A model generated the notes under the pieces. The model was not told the origin of the DNA, made no database searches, and was given only the letters and a program-made list of their open reading frames with translations. The position numbers and the translations under genes are program-made. This document shows, one piece after another, positions 46,689 through 55,134 of a stretch of 64,000 bases of DNA. The number at the start of each line of letters is the position of its first letter. Position 1 is the stretch's first letter. The stretch comes from Aquimarina sp. MAR_2010_214 (lineage in GTDB: Bacteria; Bacteroidota; Bacteroidia; Flavobacteriales; Flavobacteriaceae). The DNA lies in contig NZ_PJMS01000001.1 of the NCBI RefSeq assembly GCF_002846555.1, positions 2,046,001 to 2,110,000 on the forward strand, read 5' to 3'.

Positions 46689-47672
46689 CTATGACAATAC
46701 CAAACGGTTTTCATAAAAAGATTTGTTTTTTATTAATGCCATTGCGATATGTATTAGTTTGTTTCTAACAGCATTGAGTACACTCATTTTGTTCTTACCT
46801 TCTTCTACTTTTCTCAAGTAAAAGTGTTTAAGATCGTTATCCATTCTTACTGCTCTCATAGCTGCCATTTGGAGCACGGATTTAAGTTGCATATCCGCCA
46901 TTTTTGATACTCTTGGTTTTGTCTTTAGACTTGTTCCACTTTGTTGTTCGAATGGAACAACGCCAGCAAAACAAGCTAGTTTTCTCGGATTAGTCAATCG
47001 CACAAAACCATCAGTTTTCACAGCTAAAGTCCAAGCTGTAACTGATCCTATTCCTGGTATAGTTCTGATACGTTCTATGTCCTTTTTCAAAACAGAATCA
47101 TTAGCTATCTCCTCTTTAATCAATTTTTCTATAGCCGCTATATGTTTATTAATCTGCTCAATTTCTTTTAAATTGATTTTCATTGAGGAACTTATTATTT
47201 TAGTCCTTTTAATTGTTTTAAGCTCCTTATTTTGTTGTTTAATAGCCTGTCTAGTTTTTACCTTATGTCTACGTTGGCTCATCAGTATTTTTATATTTTG
47301 TACAGCCTCACTTGTGGGCTTCCAGCAATCAAAATCTTGATAGTTCCTTTCAATAAAAGTAGCAATGCGCTTAGCATCAACTTTATCATTCTTACCACGA
47401 ACTAAACCGATGCTTCGTTTAATGTGCTTAGGATCGATCACATAAACATTAAATGAATAATCCTTCAAAACTTCATATAAATTATAATTATAAAGACCAG
47501 TATTTTCCATTGCAATAAAGATCTCAGCATCTAAAGTAGTTATCTCCTTAAAGAGTTTTTTAATCGCTTTGATTTTATTTTCAATCTTAAAGAATGCTTC
47601 TGATTTCTGATCAACTAAACAAATATCTAATGTTTTTTTACTAATGTCAATTCCTAAATAAATACTTTTCAT
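46689..47672 (-). CDS. IS110-family transposase
   Basis: A 327-residue recombinase. The N-terminal RuvC-like DEDD domain has Asp9 (LGIDISKKTLDI), Glu56 (AMENTGLY), and Asp96/Asp99 (RGKNDKVDAKRIA). A coiled-coil linker (about 125-195) leads to the C-terminal Transposase_20 domain with IRTIPGIGSVTAWTLA and the catalytic-serine motif QQSGTSLK (Ser245), followed by RVSKMADMQLKSVL. The frame is intact and full length, so the element may be active. Confidence 0.95.
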   Translation of the reverse strand: MKSIYLGIDISKKTLDICLVDQKSEAFFKIENKIKAIKKLFKEITTLDAEIFIAMENTGLYNYNLYEVLKDYSFNVYVIDPKHIKRSIGLVRGKNDKVDAKRIATFIERNYQDFDCWKPTSEAVQNIKILMSQRRHKVKTRQAIKQQNKELKTIKRTKIISSSMKINLKEIEQINKHIAAIEKLIKEEIANDSVLKKDIERIRTIPGIGSVTAWTLAVKTDGFVRLTNPRKLACFAGVVPFEQQSGTSLKTKPRVSKMADMQLKSVLQMAAMRAVRMDNDLKHFYLRKVEEGKNKMSVLNAVRNKLIHIAMALIKNKSFYENRLVLS

Positions 47673-47934
47673 AATTTTACCTCTCTGAATGAAAAGAGCA
47701 TTTTCATCATAACTCGACTCCTTGATAATGGGCTTAAAATCCCGAATTTCTATTAGAGATTGTTGATGAAAGAAAGAACTTAAGTCTAAATCGAACTATG
47801 AAGTTTACCCTTCTGAGTGTTATTAGTGTACTTAAGTTCTGCTCTTTTTTATTTCAATAAATATAATTATGCAAGTCTAAAGGAGTGCTTCGGCCAAAGG
47901 AAGATTGTACTTCATTCTATTTCGAAAAACCACT
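47673..47934 (-). ncRNA. Candidate bridge RNA region of the IS110 element
   Basis: The non-coding end upstream of the transposase is where IS110-group elements encode the bridge RNA that pairs with donor and target DNA. Here an 11-bp perfect stem (47775-47785 with 47830-47840) encloses a 44-nt loop that can itself form a small GAAG/CTTC hairpin. A second possible hairpin lies near 47885-47915. The exact RNA ends and guide loops cannot be set by eye. Confidence 0.4.
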
Positions 47935-48071
47935 CGAATTGACGCTTTTTTATGCTATTAATTTCTAAATGCACAACAGGTTGTATTTATCGTAAGAAGT
48001 ACTAAAAGAATCAAATGTGTTAAAATATTTTTTTAGAGTTTACAAAGAAGATATTTACGATACGCTAATTT

Positions 48072-49166
48072 TTAATTAGCACAATTACCTTCTCCTATAA
48101 TTATAAAAATCTCGCCTTCCTTTTCTATTTTTATATTCAACTTCTTTGCCAATTCACCGAGGACTTTTTCGGTAGTTGCATTGCTAAAAGATCCATTGTA
48201 TTTACAATCAAGTAAAGGGCTGCGTTTTAATCTGATTTTGGCATCAAAGTTTTCTCCTAAATCGTGAATGATTTGACTTACACTAGTGTTTTCATAATGT
48301 AGAGCACCAGTTTTCCGGGCAAATTGATTAGGAGATCTTTTAAGGAGAATAATTTCCTGGCTATTGATACTAAAACTTTGTCCCGATACTACATTTTGTT
48401 TTTTACCGGTTTTACGATGAATTATTTCTGCAGAACCTTCAATAAGGGTGATGTAATCAGCATCTTTTTCGGTAGCTATAGCAAAAGAATTTCCGCTTAC
48501 CTGAACATTACAATGTTTTCCGTGTATAACGAATGGTTTTGATTCATTTTTCTGTATTGAAAAGAATATAGTACCAATGAGATCAACTCTTCGATAACTT
48601 TGAATTGAAGTATGGAAATTAACTTTACTGTTTTTTCTCATCACCATCATACTCGAATCAGGAAGTTTAATGTACTTAGTGCTTTTTGTTGAAGCATATT
48701 TTTCTGAAGCGATATAGGATACTCCAATAAATCCTTTTTCTTTACTTTCTTCGTCTGGTTCTAAAATGGTAGCGTCGATAGAAAAAATTTCTGTTTTGAC
48801 TGTTTTTATAGGTTTAGAATCGGTATTGGATTCTACAGGCTTGATTTCAATAGTTTTTGGCTGCTCTTTTGTTTGGATTATGGTTTGATCATTTTTTGAC
48901 TCAATAGAATCGATATTTTCTTTATGTGACGGAGTGATATCTGTTTTTTCTGAAGTAGTATCGTTCATTACATAATACAGTATAAATACTGCACAAAGTA
49001 ATATGGCAATTACAGTTATTTCATACCAAGGAACATAATTACGTTTAACCTTTTGCTCCTGTACTGCATTGTATATGTCATCAAACCTATCCTTCGATGG
49101 TATAATCGAATCACTTTTAAATTTTGCTTGTAAAAGCGATTTTAAAAGGTCTTTATCATCTTTCAT
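48072..49166 (-). CDS. FecR family anti-sigma factor
   Basis: A 364-residue inner membrane protein with a cytoplasmic N-terminus (about 1-45), one membrane helix (ITVIAILLCAVFILYYVM), a low-complexity periplasmic linker, the FecR domain (about 155-265, with YIKLPDSSMMVMRKNSKV and VSGNSFAI) and a C-terminal DUF4974/STN-like domain (VSQIIHDLGENFDAKI). It should hold back the adjacent sigma factor until signalled by a TonB-dependent receptor. No SusC/FecA-like gene follows. The IS110 element lies there instead. Confidence 0.9.
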   Translation of the reverse strand: MKDDKDLLKSLLQAKFKSDSIIPSKDRFDDIYNAVQEQKVKRNYVPWYEITVIAILLCAVFILYYVMNDTTSEKTDITPSHKENIDSIESKNDQTIIQTKEQPKTIEIKPVESNTDSKPIKTVKTEIFSIDATILEPDEESKEKGFIGVSYIASEKYASTKSTKYIKLPDSSMMVMRKNSKVNFHTSIQSYRRVDLIGTIFFSIQKNESKPFVIHGKHCNVQVSGNSFAIATEKDADYITLIEGSAEIIHRKTGKKQNVVSGQSFSINSQEIILLKRSPNQFARKTGALHYENTSVSQIIHDLGENFDAKIRLKRSPLLDCKYNGSFSNATTEKVLGELAKKLNIKIEKEGEIFIIIGEGNCAN

Positions 49167-49191
49167 TTGTTACTCATTTAGGTTTTAAACG

Positions 49192-49758
49192 TTAAAACTT
49201 TACAACTCCATTATTCCTCATACGCTCTAATAGCTTTTTTCTTGCTCTGGTATAGTTAGATCTTGATGTGCTTTCTTTAATGCTAAGCATTTCACCTATT
49301 TCTTTATGAGAATACCCTTCTATGGCATAAAGATTCAGAACATAGCGATACTGATCTGGTAAATCATTAATCAAGATTCTTAGTTTCTCTATTGATATTT
49401 CTTGAGATAGATCCTCTTTTTCGGGTTCTTCTAGTTCCTGTATTTCATTTTTATTGATGAAATTTTCATGACCTACATGAATCGTTTTTTTCATTTTATG
49501 CCAATGATCAATGGCACAATTCACAACAATTCTTTCAATCCAACTTCCCAATGTTCCTTTATGGCGATACTTTTTAATGCCTTTAAACACTTTGATGAAA
49601 GCTTCTTGTACAATGTCCTCTGCATCAGATTGATTTATACAATAGCGAAGCCCCACCGCGATCATTCGCGGCGCAAAAGTATTGTATATTTTTTCCATGG
49701 CATCCCGATTACCCTTTTTACAGGCTTTTACTAGTCTGTCTTGTTCTTTTATATTCAT
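49192..49758 (-). CDS. ECF-type RNA polymerase sigma factor
   Basis: A 188-residue sigma-70 family factor. Region 2 contains YCINQSDAEDIVQEAFIKVFKGI and region 4 contains DLPDQYRYVLNLYAIEGYSHKEIGEMLSIKESTSRSNYTRARKKL-type text with its helix-turn-helix. It lies 25 bp upstream of the FecR gene on the same strand, the usual regulator/anti-regulator order. Its target operon is not evident in the window. Confidence 0.93.
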   Translation of the reverse strand: MNIKEQDRLVKACKKGNRDAMEKIYNTFAPRMIAVGLRYCINQSDAEDIVQEAFIKVFKGIKKYRHKGTLGSWIERIVVNCAIDHWHKMKKTIHVGHENFINKNEIQELEEPEKEDLSQEISIEKLRILINDLPDQYRYVLNLYAIEGYSHKEIGEMLSIKESTSRSNYTRARKKLLERMRNNGVVKF

Positions 49759-49895
49759 GAATAAGGGTTAGTGCTTAACTCATATAATGTATAACCAAGA
49801 ATATCGGGTTTCGCTGCGTATTAATTACACTTTTTTTATTAGTTGTATAAATAAAGTATAATCTAGGTTAAGGTAACAAAAGAATTTTGAAAAAT

Positions 49896-49935
49896 AAAAA
49901 CACTCTTTATACAACTATAATAAAGAGTGTTTTTT
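49896..49935. terminator. Bidirectional terminator after gpmI
   Basis: A perfect 15-bp stem (49896-49910 with 49920-49934), 9-nt loop and A/T runs on both sides. It lies between the sigma factor promoter side and the gpmI stop at 49988, and acts on minus-strand gpmI transcripts. Confidence 0.85.
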
Positions 49936-49987
49936 ATTCGATTTACTTCTATAAAATGTGAAATTGTTCTATAAAATCCTATGGATA

Positions 49988-51505
49988 TTATTTTAATAAT
50001 GAATTTTGTGTCATCGCTTTGGGTTTTTCTATTCCCATAAGATCAAGAATTGTAGGAGCAATATCCCCTAAAACTCCATCATTCACTTTTATCTGATCGT
50101 TATCTATTAAAATAAAAGGAACGGGGTTAGTCGTATGAGCTGTATGTGGCGTACCATCTGGATTAATCATAGTTTCGCAATTACCGTGATCTGCAATCAT
50201 AATAGTAGAATATTGATTTTCTAACCCGGCGGTTATTACATCTTTTACACATTGATCTACAGCTTCACAAGCTTTAATAGCAGCTTCCATTACTCCTGTA
50301 TGTCCTACCATATCACCATTTGCAAAATTTAGACACACAAAATCGACATCGCCTTTTTGTAACTCTGGTATAAGGGCATCTCTCAGTTCATATGCACTCA
50401 TTTCAGGTTTAAGATCATAGGTTGCTACCTTCGGAGAATTTCTTAATATTCTTGATTCTCCTTCAAAAGGTTCTTCTTGCCCTCCAGAAAAAAAGAAAGT
50501 TACATGTGGGTATTTTTCTGTTTCTGCAATACGAATTTGAGTTTTACCTGCTTTAGAAATGATTTCTCCTAGAGTTTCAGTAATATTATCTTTATTATAA
50601 ATAACATTAACACCTTCAAAGTTTTCATCATAGTTAGTCATTGTAACATAATGTAAAGAAAGCTTGTGTGTATTATACTCGTGCATATCTTTTTGAGAAA
50701 GCATTTCGGTTAATTCTCTGCCTCGGTCTGTTCTGAAATTAAAGAAAATTACAACATCATCATCATGTATTGTGGCTACCGAAGTTCCGTTTTCTTGCAA
50801 TATAATTGGTTTGATAAATTCATCTGTAATGTCATTATCATAACTATTTTGAATACTATCTATGGCATTGGTGCTGGTTTCACCAATTCCATTTACCAAC
50901 AGGTCATAGGCTAATTTAACACGTTCCCACCTTTTGTCTCTATCCATGGCATAGTACCTCCCTACGATAGAAGCTAGTTTACCTGTAGTTTTGGACATAT
51001 AATCCTGGATGTTTTTAATGTGAGTTTTACCAGATTTTGGATCTACATCACGACCGTCGGTAAATGCGTGAAGGAAAACATTTTTTAAATCATAAGAATG
51101 AGCTGCATCAAGTAGTCCTTTAATATGATTGATGTGAGAGTGAACTCCACCGTCACTTACCAGGCCAAGTAAATGAACATTTTTATTTTTTTCTTTAGCA
51201 TATCGAAAAGCATCTAGAAGAACAGATTCATCTTTTAAAGTGTTGTTTTTGACAGCCATATTGATTTTGGCCAAATCCTGATATACAATTCTACCAGCCC
51301 CAAGGTTCATATGACCAACCTCACTATTCCCCATTTGCCCATCTGGTAAGCCAACATGAAGACCATCGGTACGCAATGAAGCATTAGGATAGTGAGTGTA
51401 TAAACTATCGATATACGGAGTGTTTGCGTGATCGATGGCAGATACTTTGGGGTCAGGTGAGGTTCCCCACCCATCTAAGATCATCAGGATTACTTTTTTA
51501 TTCAT
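49988..51505 (-). CDS. gpmI: 2,3-bisphosphoglycerate-independent phosphoglycerate mutase
   Basis: A 505-residue cytoplasmic dimanganese enzyme that interconverts 3- and 2-phosphoglycerate. The alkaline-phosphatase fold signatures are LMILDGWG (metal Asp), GNSEVGHMNLGAGRIVYQDL (catalytic Ser in NSEVGH), TDGRDVDPKSG, FRTDRGRELT, FANGDMVGHTG and ADHGNCE. A well-formed promoter lies upstream. This is the second glycolytic gene in the window after fbaA. Confidence 0.97.
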   Translation of the reverse strand: MNKKVILMILDGWGTSPDPKVSAIDHANTPYIDSLYTHYPNASLRTDGLHVGLPDGQMGNSEVGHMNLGAGRIVYQDLAKINMAVKNNTLKDESVLLDAFRYAKEKNKNVHLLGLVSDGGVHSHINHIKGLLDAAHSYDLKNVFLHAFTDGRDVDPKSGKTHIKNIQDYMSKTTGKLASIVGRYYAMDRDKRWERVKLAYDLLVNGIGETSTNAIDSIQNSYDNDITDEFIKPIILQENGTSVATIHDDDVVIFFNFRTDRGRELTEMLSQKDMHEYNTHKLSLHYVTMTNYDENFEGVNVIYNKDNITETLGEIISKAGKTQIRIAETEKYPHVTFFFSGGQEEPFEGESRILRNSPKVATYDLKPEMSAYELRDALIPELQKGDVDFVCLNFANGDMVGHTGVMEAAIKACEAVDQCVKDVITAGLENQYSTIMIADHGNCETMINPDGTPHTAHTTNPVPFILIDNDQIKVNDGVLGDIAPTILDLMGIEKPKAMTQNSLLK

Positions 51506-51817
51506 AATGTATTCTTAATTATGGTTTTTGGTTGGTTATTTTTTGAACTTATATCTCAAAAAAATGAAATAAGAAACAAAGTTACAACTTCGCTTACAAG
51601 CACACAAAAAGCCTATGTTATTCTTATGTAATTTATACCTTTTTGTAATATTAACTGACGTGCCGTTTTTATGAAATCATTAACGAATTTGTGTAGGGAA
51701 GGTTAAAAGTAAGTTATTCTTAAAATTATACTATTTTTTATGAGAATAATGTAATTCATTTGCGCCGTCAAATTTTGACATACCACAAATCAATAATGAA
51801 TTTATAAAAATAAAAAA
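51506..51817. other. Divergent promoter region between gpmI and the ankyrin genes
   Basis: About 310 bp without a gene. It holds the gpmI promoter (51577-51607). Nothing clear faces the ankyrin gene. Confidence 0.5.
51577..51607 (-). promoter_or_regulatory. Promoter of gpmI, full flavobacterial consensus
   Basis: On the minus strand TTG (51607-51605), a 20-bp spacer and TAACTTTG (51584-51577) match the TTG-N17-23-TAnnTTTG promoter of Bacteroidota. It is the best complete promoter I found in the window. It lies 71 nt before the ATG. Confidence 0.65.
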
Positions 51818-52201
51818 ATGAAAAAGCTATCAATTTTAGTAATGTGTATGACGGTTGGTCTAGTTTTAGCAAATGATCCCGTAAAAAACCTTAAAACATA
51901 TAAGGTTGCGAAAACAGAAATCATTAAAGTATCTCCTTTTTGTATTTCAATCGCTAAAGGCGACTATGAAATGGTGAAAAAAATGGTTGAGTTGGGAAGT
52001 GAAGTAAATAAATTTTCAGATGATATGACGCCTCTTATGTATGCAGCTCGTTATAATCGACTAGAGATCATAAAGCTTTTAGTTGCTAATGGAGCAAAAA
52101 TCAATGTTAGAAATACAAAAGGTTATAACGCAATGAAATATGCAGAATTATCAGGAGCGAAAGAAGCTAAGACCTTGTTATTAGAGCTTAAGAAGAAATA
52201 A
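51818..52201 (+). CDS. Small exported ankyrin-repeat protein (copy 1)
   Basis: A 127-residue protein with a signal peptide (MKKLSILVMCMTVGLVLAN) and two to three ankyrin repeats: SPFCISIAKGDYEMVKKMVELGSEVN, then DDMTPLMYAARYNRLEIIKLLVANGAKIN, then NTKGYNAMKYAELSGAKEA in part. Ankyrin repeats mediate protein binding, and the site of action should be periplasmic. It is a close paralogue of the next gene, so the two arose by tandem duplication. Confidence 0.85.
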   Translation: MKKLSILVMCMTVGLVLANDPVKNLKTYKVAKTEIIKVSPFCISIAKGDYEMVKKMVELGSEVNKFSDDMTPLMYAARYNRLEIIKLLVANGAKINVRNTKGYNAMKYAELSGAKEAKTLLLELKKK

Positions 52202-52230
52202 TTAACTCAGAATTAGTTTTAAACCTATAT

Positions 52231-52267
52231 AAACCCGTTTATCATTTTTATAATGGTAGACGGGTTT
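52231..52267 (+). terminator. Hairpin after the first ankyrin gene
   Basis: A 16-bp stem with two G-T wobbles (52231-52246 with 52252-52267) and a 5-nt loop. The T run afterwards is weak. Confidence 0.6.
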
Positions 52268-52418
52268 GTTCAATCAAAATGCATCGCTTTTATTAGAATA
52301 TTTTGTTATGATAAAGTTAAAGTGATGTTATTTAGTATAGGGAGATGTAACAAAATATTGATTCTAGTGTCATACTATATAAATAAGTCAATCAAATAAC
52401 TTAAAAATCAATTTTATC

Positions 52419-52799
52419 ATGAAAAAAACAGTTTTAGCAACCCTATTAATTATGTGTATTACTTCTGTAAGTTTAGCTACAGAAACAAATGTGACTACTA
52501 CTAGTCATAGTTATGATCTTACTGTATATAAAACAAGTCCGTTTTGTATGGCAATTGTAAAAGGAGATTTAGAAACCGTAAAAAAATTGATAGAACTCGG
52601 CAGCGATGTTAATAAAAAATCTGACGGGATGACACCTCTTATGTATGCCGCACGATATAATCGTACAGATATTATTGAAGTACTTGTGAAGAATGGAGCA
52701 AAAATCAAGACTAAAGATAGTAAAGGCTATACAGCAATGAAATTTGCAAAATTATCTAATGCCCAGGATGCAATAGATCTTTTGAAAAAATTATCATAA
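52419..52799 (+). CDS. Small exported ankyrin-repeat protein (copy 2)
   Basis: A 126-residue paralogue of the preceding protein with signal peptide MKKTVLATLLIMCITSVSLAT. It shares SPFCMAIVKGDLETVKKLIELGSDVN, then DGMTPLMYAARYNRTDIIEVLVKNGAKI and DSKGYTAMKFAKLS. The conserved SPFC cysteine occurs in both copies. It is separated from copy 1 by 217 bp and its own leader, so it may be expressed separately. Confidence 0.85.
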   Translation: MKKTVLATLLIMCITSVSLATETNVTTTSHSYDLTVYKTSPFCMAIVKGDLETVKKLIELGSDVNKKSDGMTPLMYAARYNRTDIIEVLVKNGAKIKTKDSKGYTAMKFAKLSNAQDAIDLLKKLS

Positions 52800-52809
52800 A
52801 TTTTTGAAG

Positions 52810-52846
52810 CCATTGCTTGTTGATATCAACAGGCAATGGTTTTTTT
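52810..52846. terminator. Bidirectional terminator between the ankyrin and M48 genes
   Basis: A 15-bp stem with one wobble (52810-52824 with 52825-52839) is followed by a T run that reaches the stop codon of the convergent M48 peptidase gene at 52845. Confidence 0.8.
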
Positions 52847-53615
52847 ATTGTGTACTACTATATTCTCGTATTGCGTCTTTGATTTTTTCTATACGATTTT
52901 CGGGATCAGGGTGGGAGCTTTGAAACTCAGGAACACGGTTAGGTCCAGCAGCGGCTTTTAGGATTTTCATCACGCCAATCATTTCTTCAGGATTGTAGCC
53001 CGAATTGATCATAAACAAAACGCCTAGTTTATCACTTTCTAATTCATCACCACGCCCATTTTTTAATAAAACATTTTGTCCAATACCGTTTACAATTCCT
53101 CCTGCATCTGCACCAACTGACGCTCCAGTAGATATAGTTTTCCAGAATTCATGCTCTGCTATTCTTTCTGCAGAATGTCGACCCAATACATGACCAATTT
53201 CATGACCTAATACACCTGCAACCTGATCTTCATTTTCTAATTTAGACAACAAAGCATAGGTTATAAATATTTGTCCTCCTGGAAGAGCAAAAGCATTAAC
53301 AATATTTGGATCAGCTAATAAATGAAACTCATATTGGTAAGGAGTTTGTTTTGCCATACTCGAATTGACCAGTTTGTTTCCAATCATATCAATATAGCTT
53401 TGTAATTTTTGATCAGGGTATAATCCTCCATGTTGCTGGGCCATTTCAGGAGCACTTTGTAATCCAATTGCTATTTCCTGATCACTAGTCATATTAATGT
53501 TTTGTACTCTATCTGTGTAAGGATTTAGTGTTTTATTATTGCACTTTTTGAAAAATGCAAAGGCTATAATTGCTAAACCTATTAATATTCTGATTTTTAA
53601 GCCTCCACGTCTCAT
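52845..53615 (-). CDS. M48 family zinc metallopeptidase
   Basis: A 256-residue membrane-anchored peptidase of the BepA/LoiP/Oma1 type. An N-terminal hydrophobic segment (IRILIGLAIIAFAFF) precedes the peptidase domain with HEIGHVLGRHSAER (zinc His pair and catalytic Glu) and DELESDKLGVLFM (third zinc ligand). FALPGGQIFITYALLSKLENEDQVAGVLGHE is the classic M48C lead-in. The role is probably envelope protein quality control. There is no TPR extension. Confidence 0.92.
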   Translation of the reverse strand: MRRGGLKIRILIGLAIIAFAFFKKCNNKTLNPYTDRVQNINMTSDQEIAIGLQSAPEMAQQHGGLYPDQKLQSYIDMIGNKLVNSSMAKQTPYQYEFHLLADPNIVNAFALPGGQIFITYALLSKLENEDQVAGVLGHEIGHVLGRHSAERIAEHEFWKTISTGASVGADAGGIVNGIGQNVLLKNGRGDELESDKLGVLFMINSGYNPEEMIGVMKILKAAAGPNRVPEFQSSHPDPENRIEKIKDAIREYSSTQ

Positions 53616-53662
53616 TATAAATTAATTTTAATATCAAAAACCTTAAAGTTAATAAATATAAA

Positions 53663-53708
53663 AGTTGCTTACTAATAAAATGAAAAAACACTTCTTAGCA
53701 AGCAACTA
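53663..53708. repeat. Hairpin downstream of the CAP gene
   Basis: A 13-bp inverted pair with one mismatch (about 53663-53675 and 53696-53708) with an A-rich 20-nt loop, between the M48 and CAP genes. It may act as a terminator on the minus strand. Confidence 0.4.
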
Positions 53709-53775
53709 CTAGAGGTACCGTTCTTAGTTAGAGAACGAGATTAGTGCTAACAATGCATAGTTGAGTTTGCAGAGT

Positions 53776-54261
53776 TTAACGGTAAAAAATTTGTGTATAA
53801 TAGTATCTACCACTTTCATCTTTTATTGCGGCAATACCAGTATGAGTATAGTTACCTTCGATATTTTTTCTATGTCCATCACTATTTATCCATCCTGTTA
53901 CAACACTCTGTGCATCGGGATAAAAGTTAGCTACATTTTCTGCCATTCCAGTGGCATTTTCTTTTTCTTGTAAAGTTTTAAATTTAGCATCAAAATTGTC
54001 ATGATTAATAACACCTTTAGAAATCATATATCGCGTATGATCAGCCGCCAACTGCTCTGCAGTAGTATTTTTTGTCAATGCAGCTAATCCTTTGTTTTGT
54101 CGATATTCATTTACCAATTTTAAGATTTCGTCTGTAATCGAAATTTCATTTGGAGTTTCTGTACCTGGAGTCTCTGTACTTGGATTGTCATCATCCTTAG
54201 TACACGATAAAACTGTGCATAAAAGAATAAAAGCACAGCATTTAATCAAAGAAGTTTTCAT
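53776..54261 (-). CDS. CAP (SCP/PR-1) domain lipoprotein
   Basis: A 161-residue lipoprotein with a lipobox ending VLSC (Cys20) and a Thr/Pro/Glu-rich spacer. The CAP domain has LVNEYRQNKGLAAL, ADHTRYMISKGVINHDNF, AENVANFY, VVTGWINSDGHRKNIEGNYTHTGIA and YYTQIFYR. The cavity residues His, Glu and His (NHDNF, GMAEN, SDGHR) are present. CAP proteins have varied, often unknown roles at the cell surface. Confidence 0.9.
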   Translation of the reverse strand: MKTSLIKCCAFILLCTVLSCTKDDDNPSTETPGTETPNEISITDEILKLVNEYRQNKGLAALTKNTTAEQLAADHTRYMISKGVINHDNFDAKFKTLQEKENATGMAENVANFYPDAQSVVTGWINSDGHRKNIEGNYTHTGIAAIKDESGRYYYTQIFYR

Positions 54262-54313
54262 TAGTATGGGGTCTTTATTTTAATAAATAACTAAAATAGT
54301 ATAATTTTAGTAT

Positions 54314-54367
54314 ATAGAAGTCATCTTGACTTTTTGATTCGATTTGAAAAATCAAGATAACTTCTAT
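54314..54367 (-). terminator. Candidate terminator after the VanY-like gene
   Basis: A 15-16 bp imperfect stem (54314-54329 with 54352-54367) lies just after the minus-strand stop at 54373. The T run is not strong. Confidence 0.45.
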
Positions 54368-54372
54368 TATAT

Positions 54373-55098
54373 CTATAGTAGTTCTGGGTTAATATCAGAT
54401 ATGTTCTCTGTGATATATTGCTTAATAAAGTCTTCTGAGAAAAAGTTACTACCAAGTAAATTTACCTTTTTTAACTCTTTAGCGATATCTAGTTTTTGAT
54501 ATGCTTTTAACATAGGAATTGAGAGTGGTGCGTATGAATAATGCCAGGGTTCATATTTAAAACCTTTTCTATTTTCCTTATTTGTATATACAAGATAGAA
54601 ACCAAAAGAGTTGGCATGTTTATCCATCCATTCTTTAAACTTGCAAAATGGGCCATCACCTTCAAAATTTTCGGCAAGAAGCAACCCTTTGGGTTGTGGA
54701 GCGTTACCATCTACAATATCTAAATCGGTACCCCAGTGATGTCTGGATGTACCGGGAATGGTAGAATATTCTATAATCTTTTGTATTGCCTTAATAGGGG
54801 ATAATCCTTGTGTTGTGAATTTTTTGTATTTACGTTCCCAGATTCGGTTCTGGTGTGCATAGTTTCTGTAGCTGGAAACAACTTTTATTTTAAACCCACT
54901 TTTTAGTGCTTCAGTCTTCATTTTAAGAAAAGCTTCATAAGCGTCTTTACGAAGCTTATATCCATCACCAAAAAGTGATGGATTACTTTTTCCCATTAAA
55001 TCATCTTTAGAGAATTCTGACTGAAGCATAGAAAATGATGATAATGAAACTCCAATCACCCCCAAGGCACTAATACTAATAAAATCTCTTCTTACCAT
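54373..55098 (-). CDS. D-alanyl-D-alanine carboxypeptidase, VanY/M15B family
   Basis: A 241-residue zinc peptidase that trims peptidoglycan stem peptides in the periplasm. The zinc-binding motifs are SRHHWGTDLDIV and EPWHYSY. KVVSSYRNYAHQNRIW is conserved too. The N-terminus MVRRDFISISALGVIG looks like a Tat (twin-arginine) signal, which is unusual because most VanY proteins use Sec. It may also remain membrane anchored. Confidence 0.9.
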   Translation of the reverse strand: MVRRDFISISALGVIGVSLSSFSMLQSEFSKDDLMGKSNPSLFGDGYKLRKDAYEAFLKMKTEALKSGFKIKVVSSYRNYAHQNRIWERKYKKFTTQGLSPIKAIQKIIEYSTIPGTSRHHWGTDLDIVDGNAPQPKGLLLAENFEGDGPFCKFKEWMDKHANSFGFYLVYTNKENRKGFKYEPWHYSYAPLSIPMLKAYQKLDIAKELKKVNLLGSNFFSEDFIKQYITENISDINPELL

Positions 55099-55134
55099 AG
55101 GTGTCTGATTAGAATTATATGATTTCTGGATACA

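Larger units (their letters stand above)
46638..47982 (-). mobile_element. IS110-family insertion sequence
   Basis: The element carries one transposase gene on the minus strand and about 300 bp of non-coding DNA at its upstream end. The ends show paired inverted motifs: an outer 11-bp perfect pair (46638-46648 with 47972-47982) and an inner 10-bp perfect pair (46675-46684 with 47935-47944), with nearly equal spacing on both sides. A 9-bp TGTATTTAT stands outside both ends (46629-46637 and 47982-47990). IS110 elements usually lack terminal inverted repeats, so the borders are a proposal. Confidence 0.75.
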
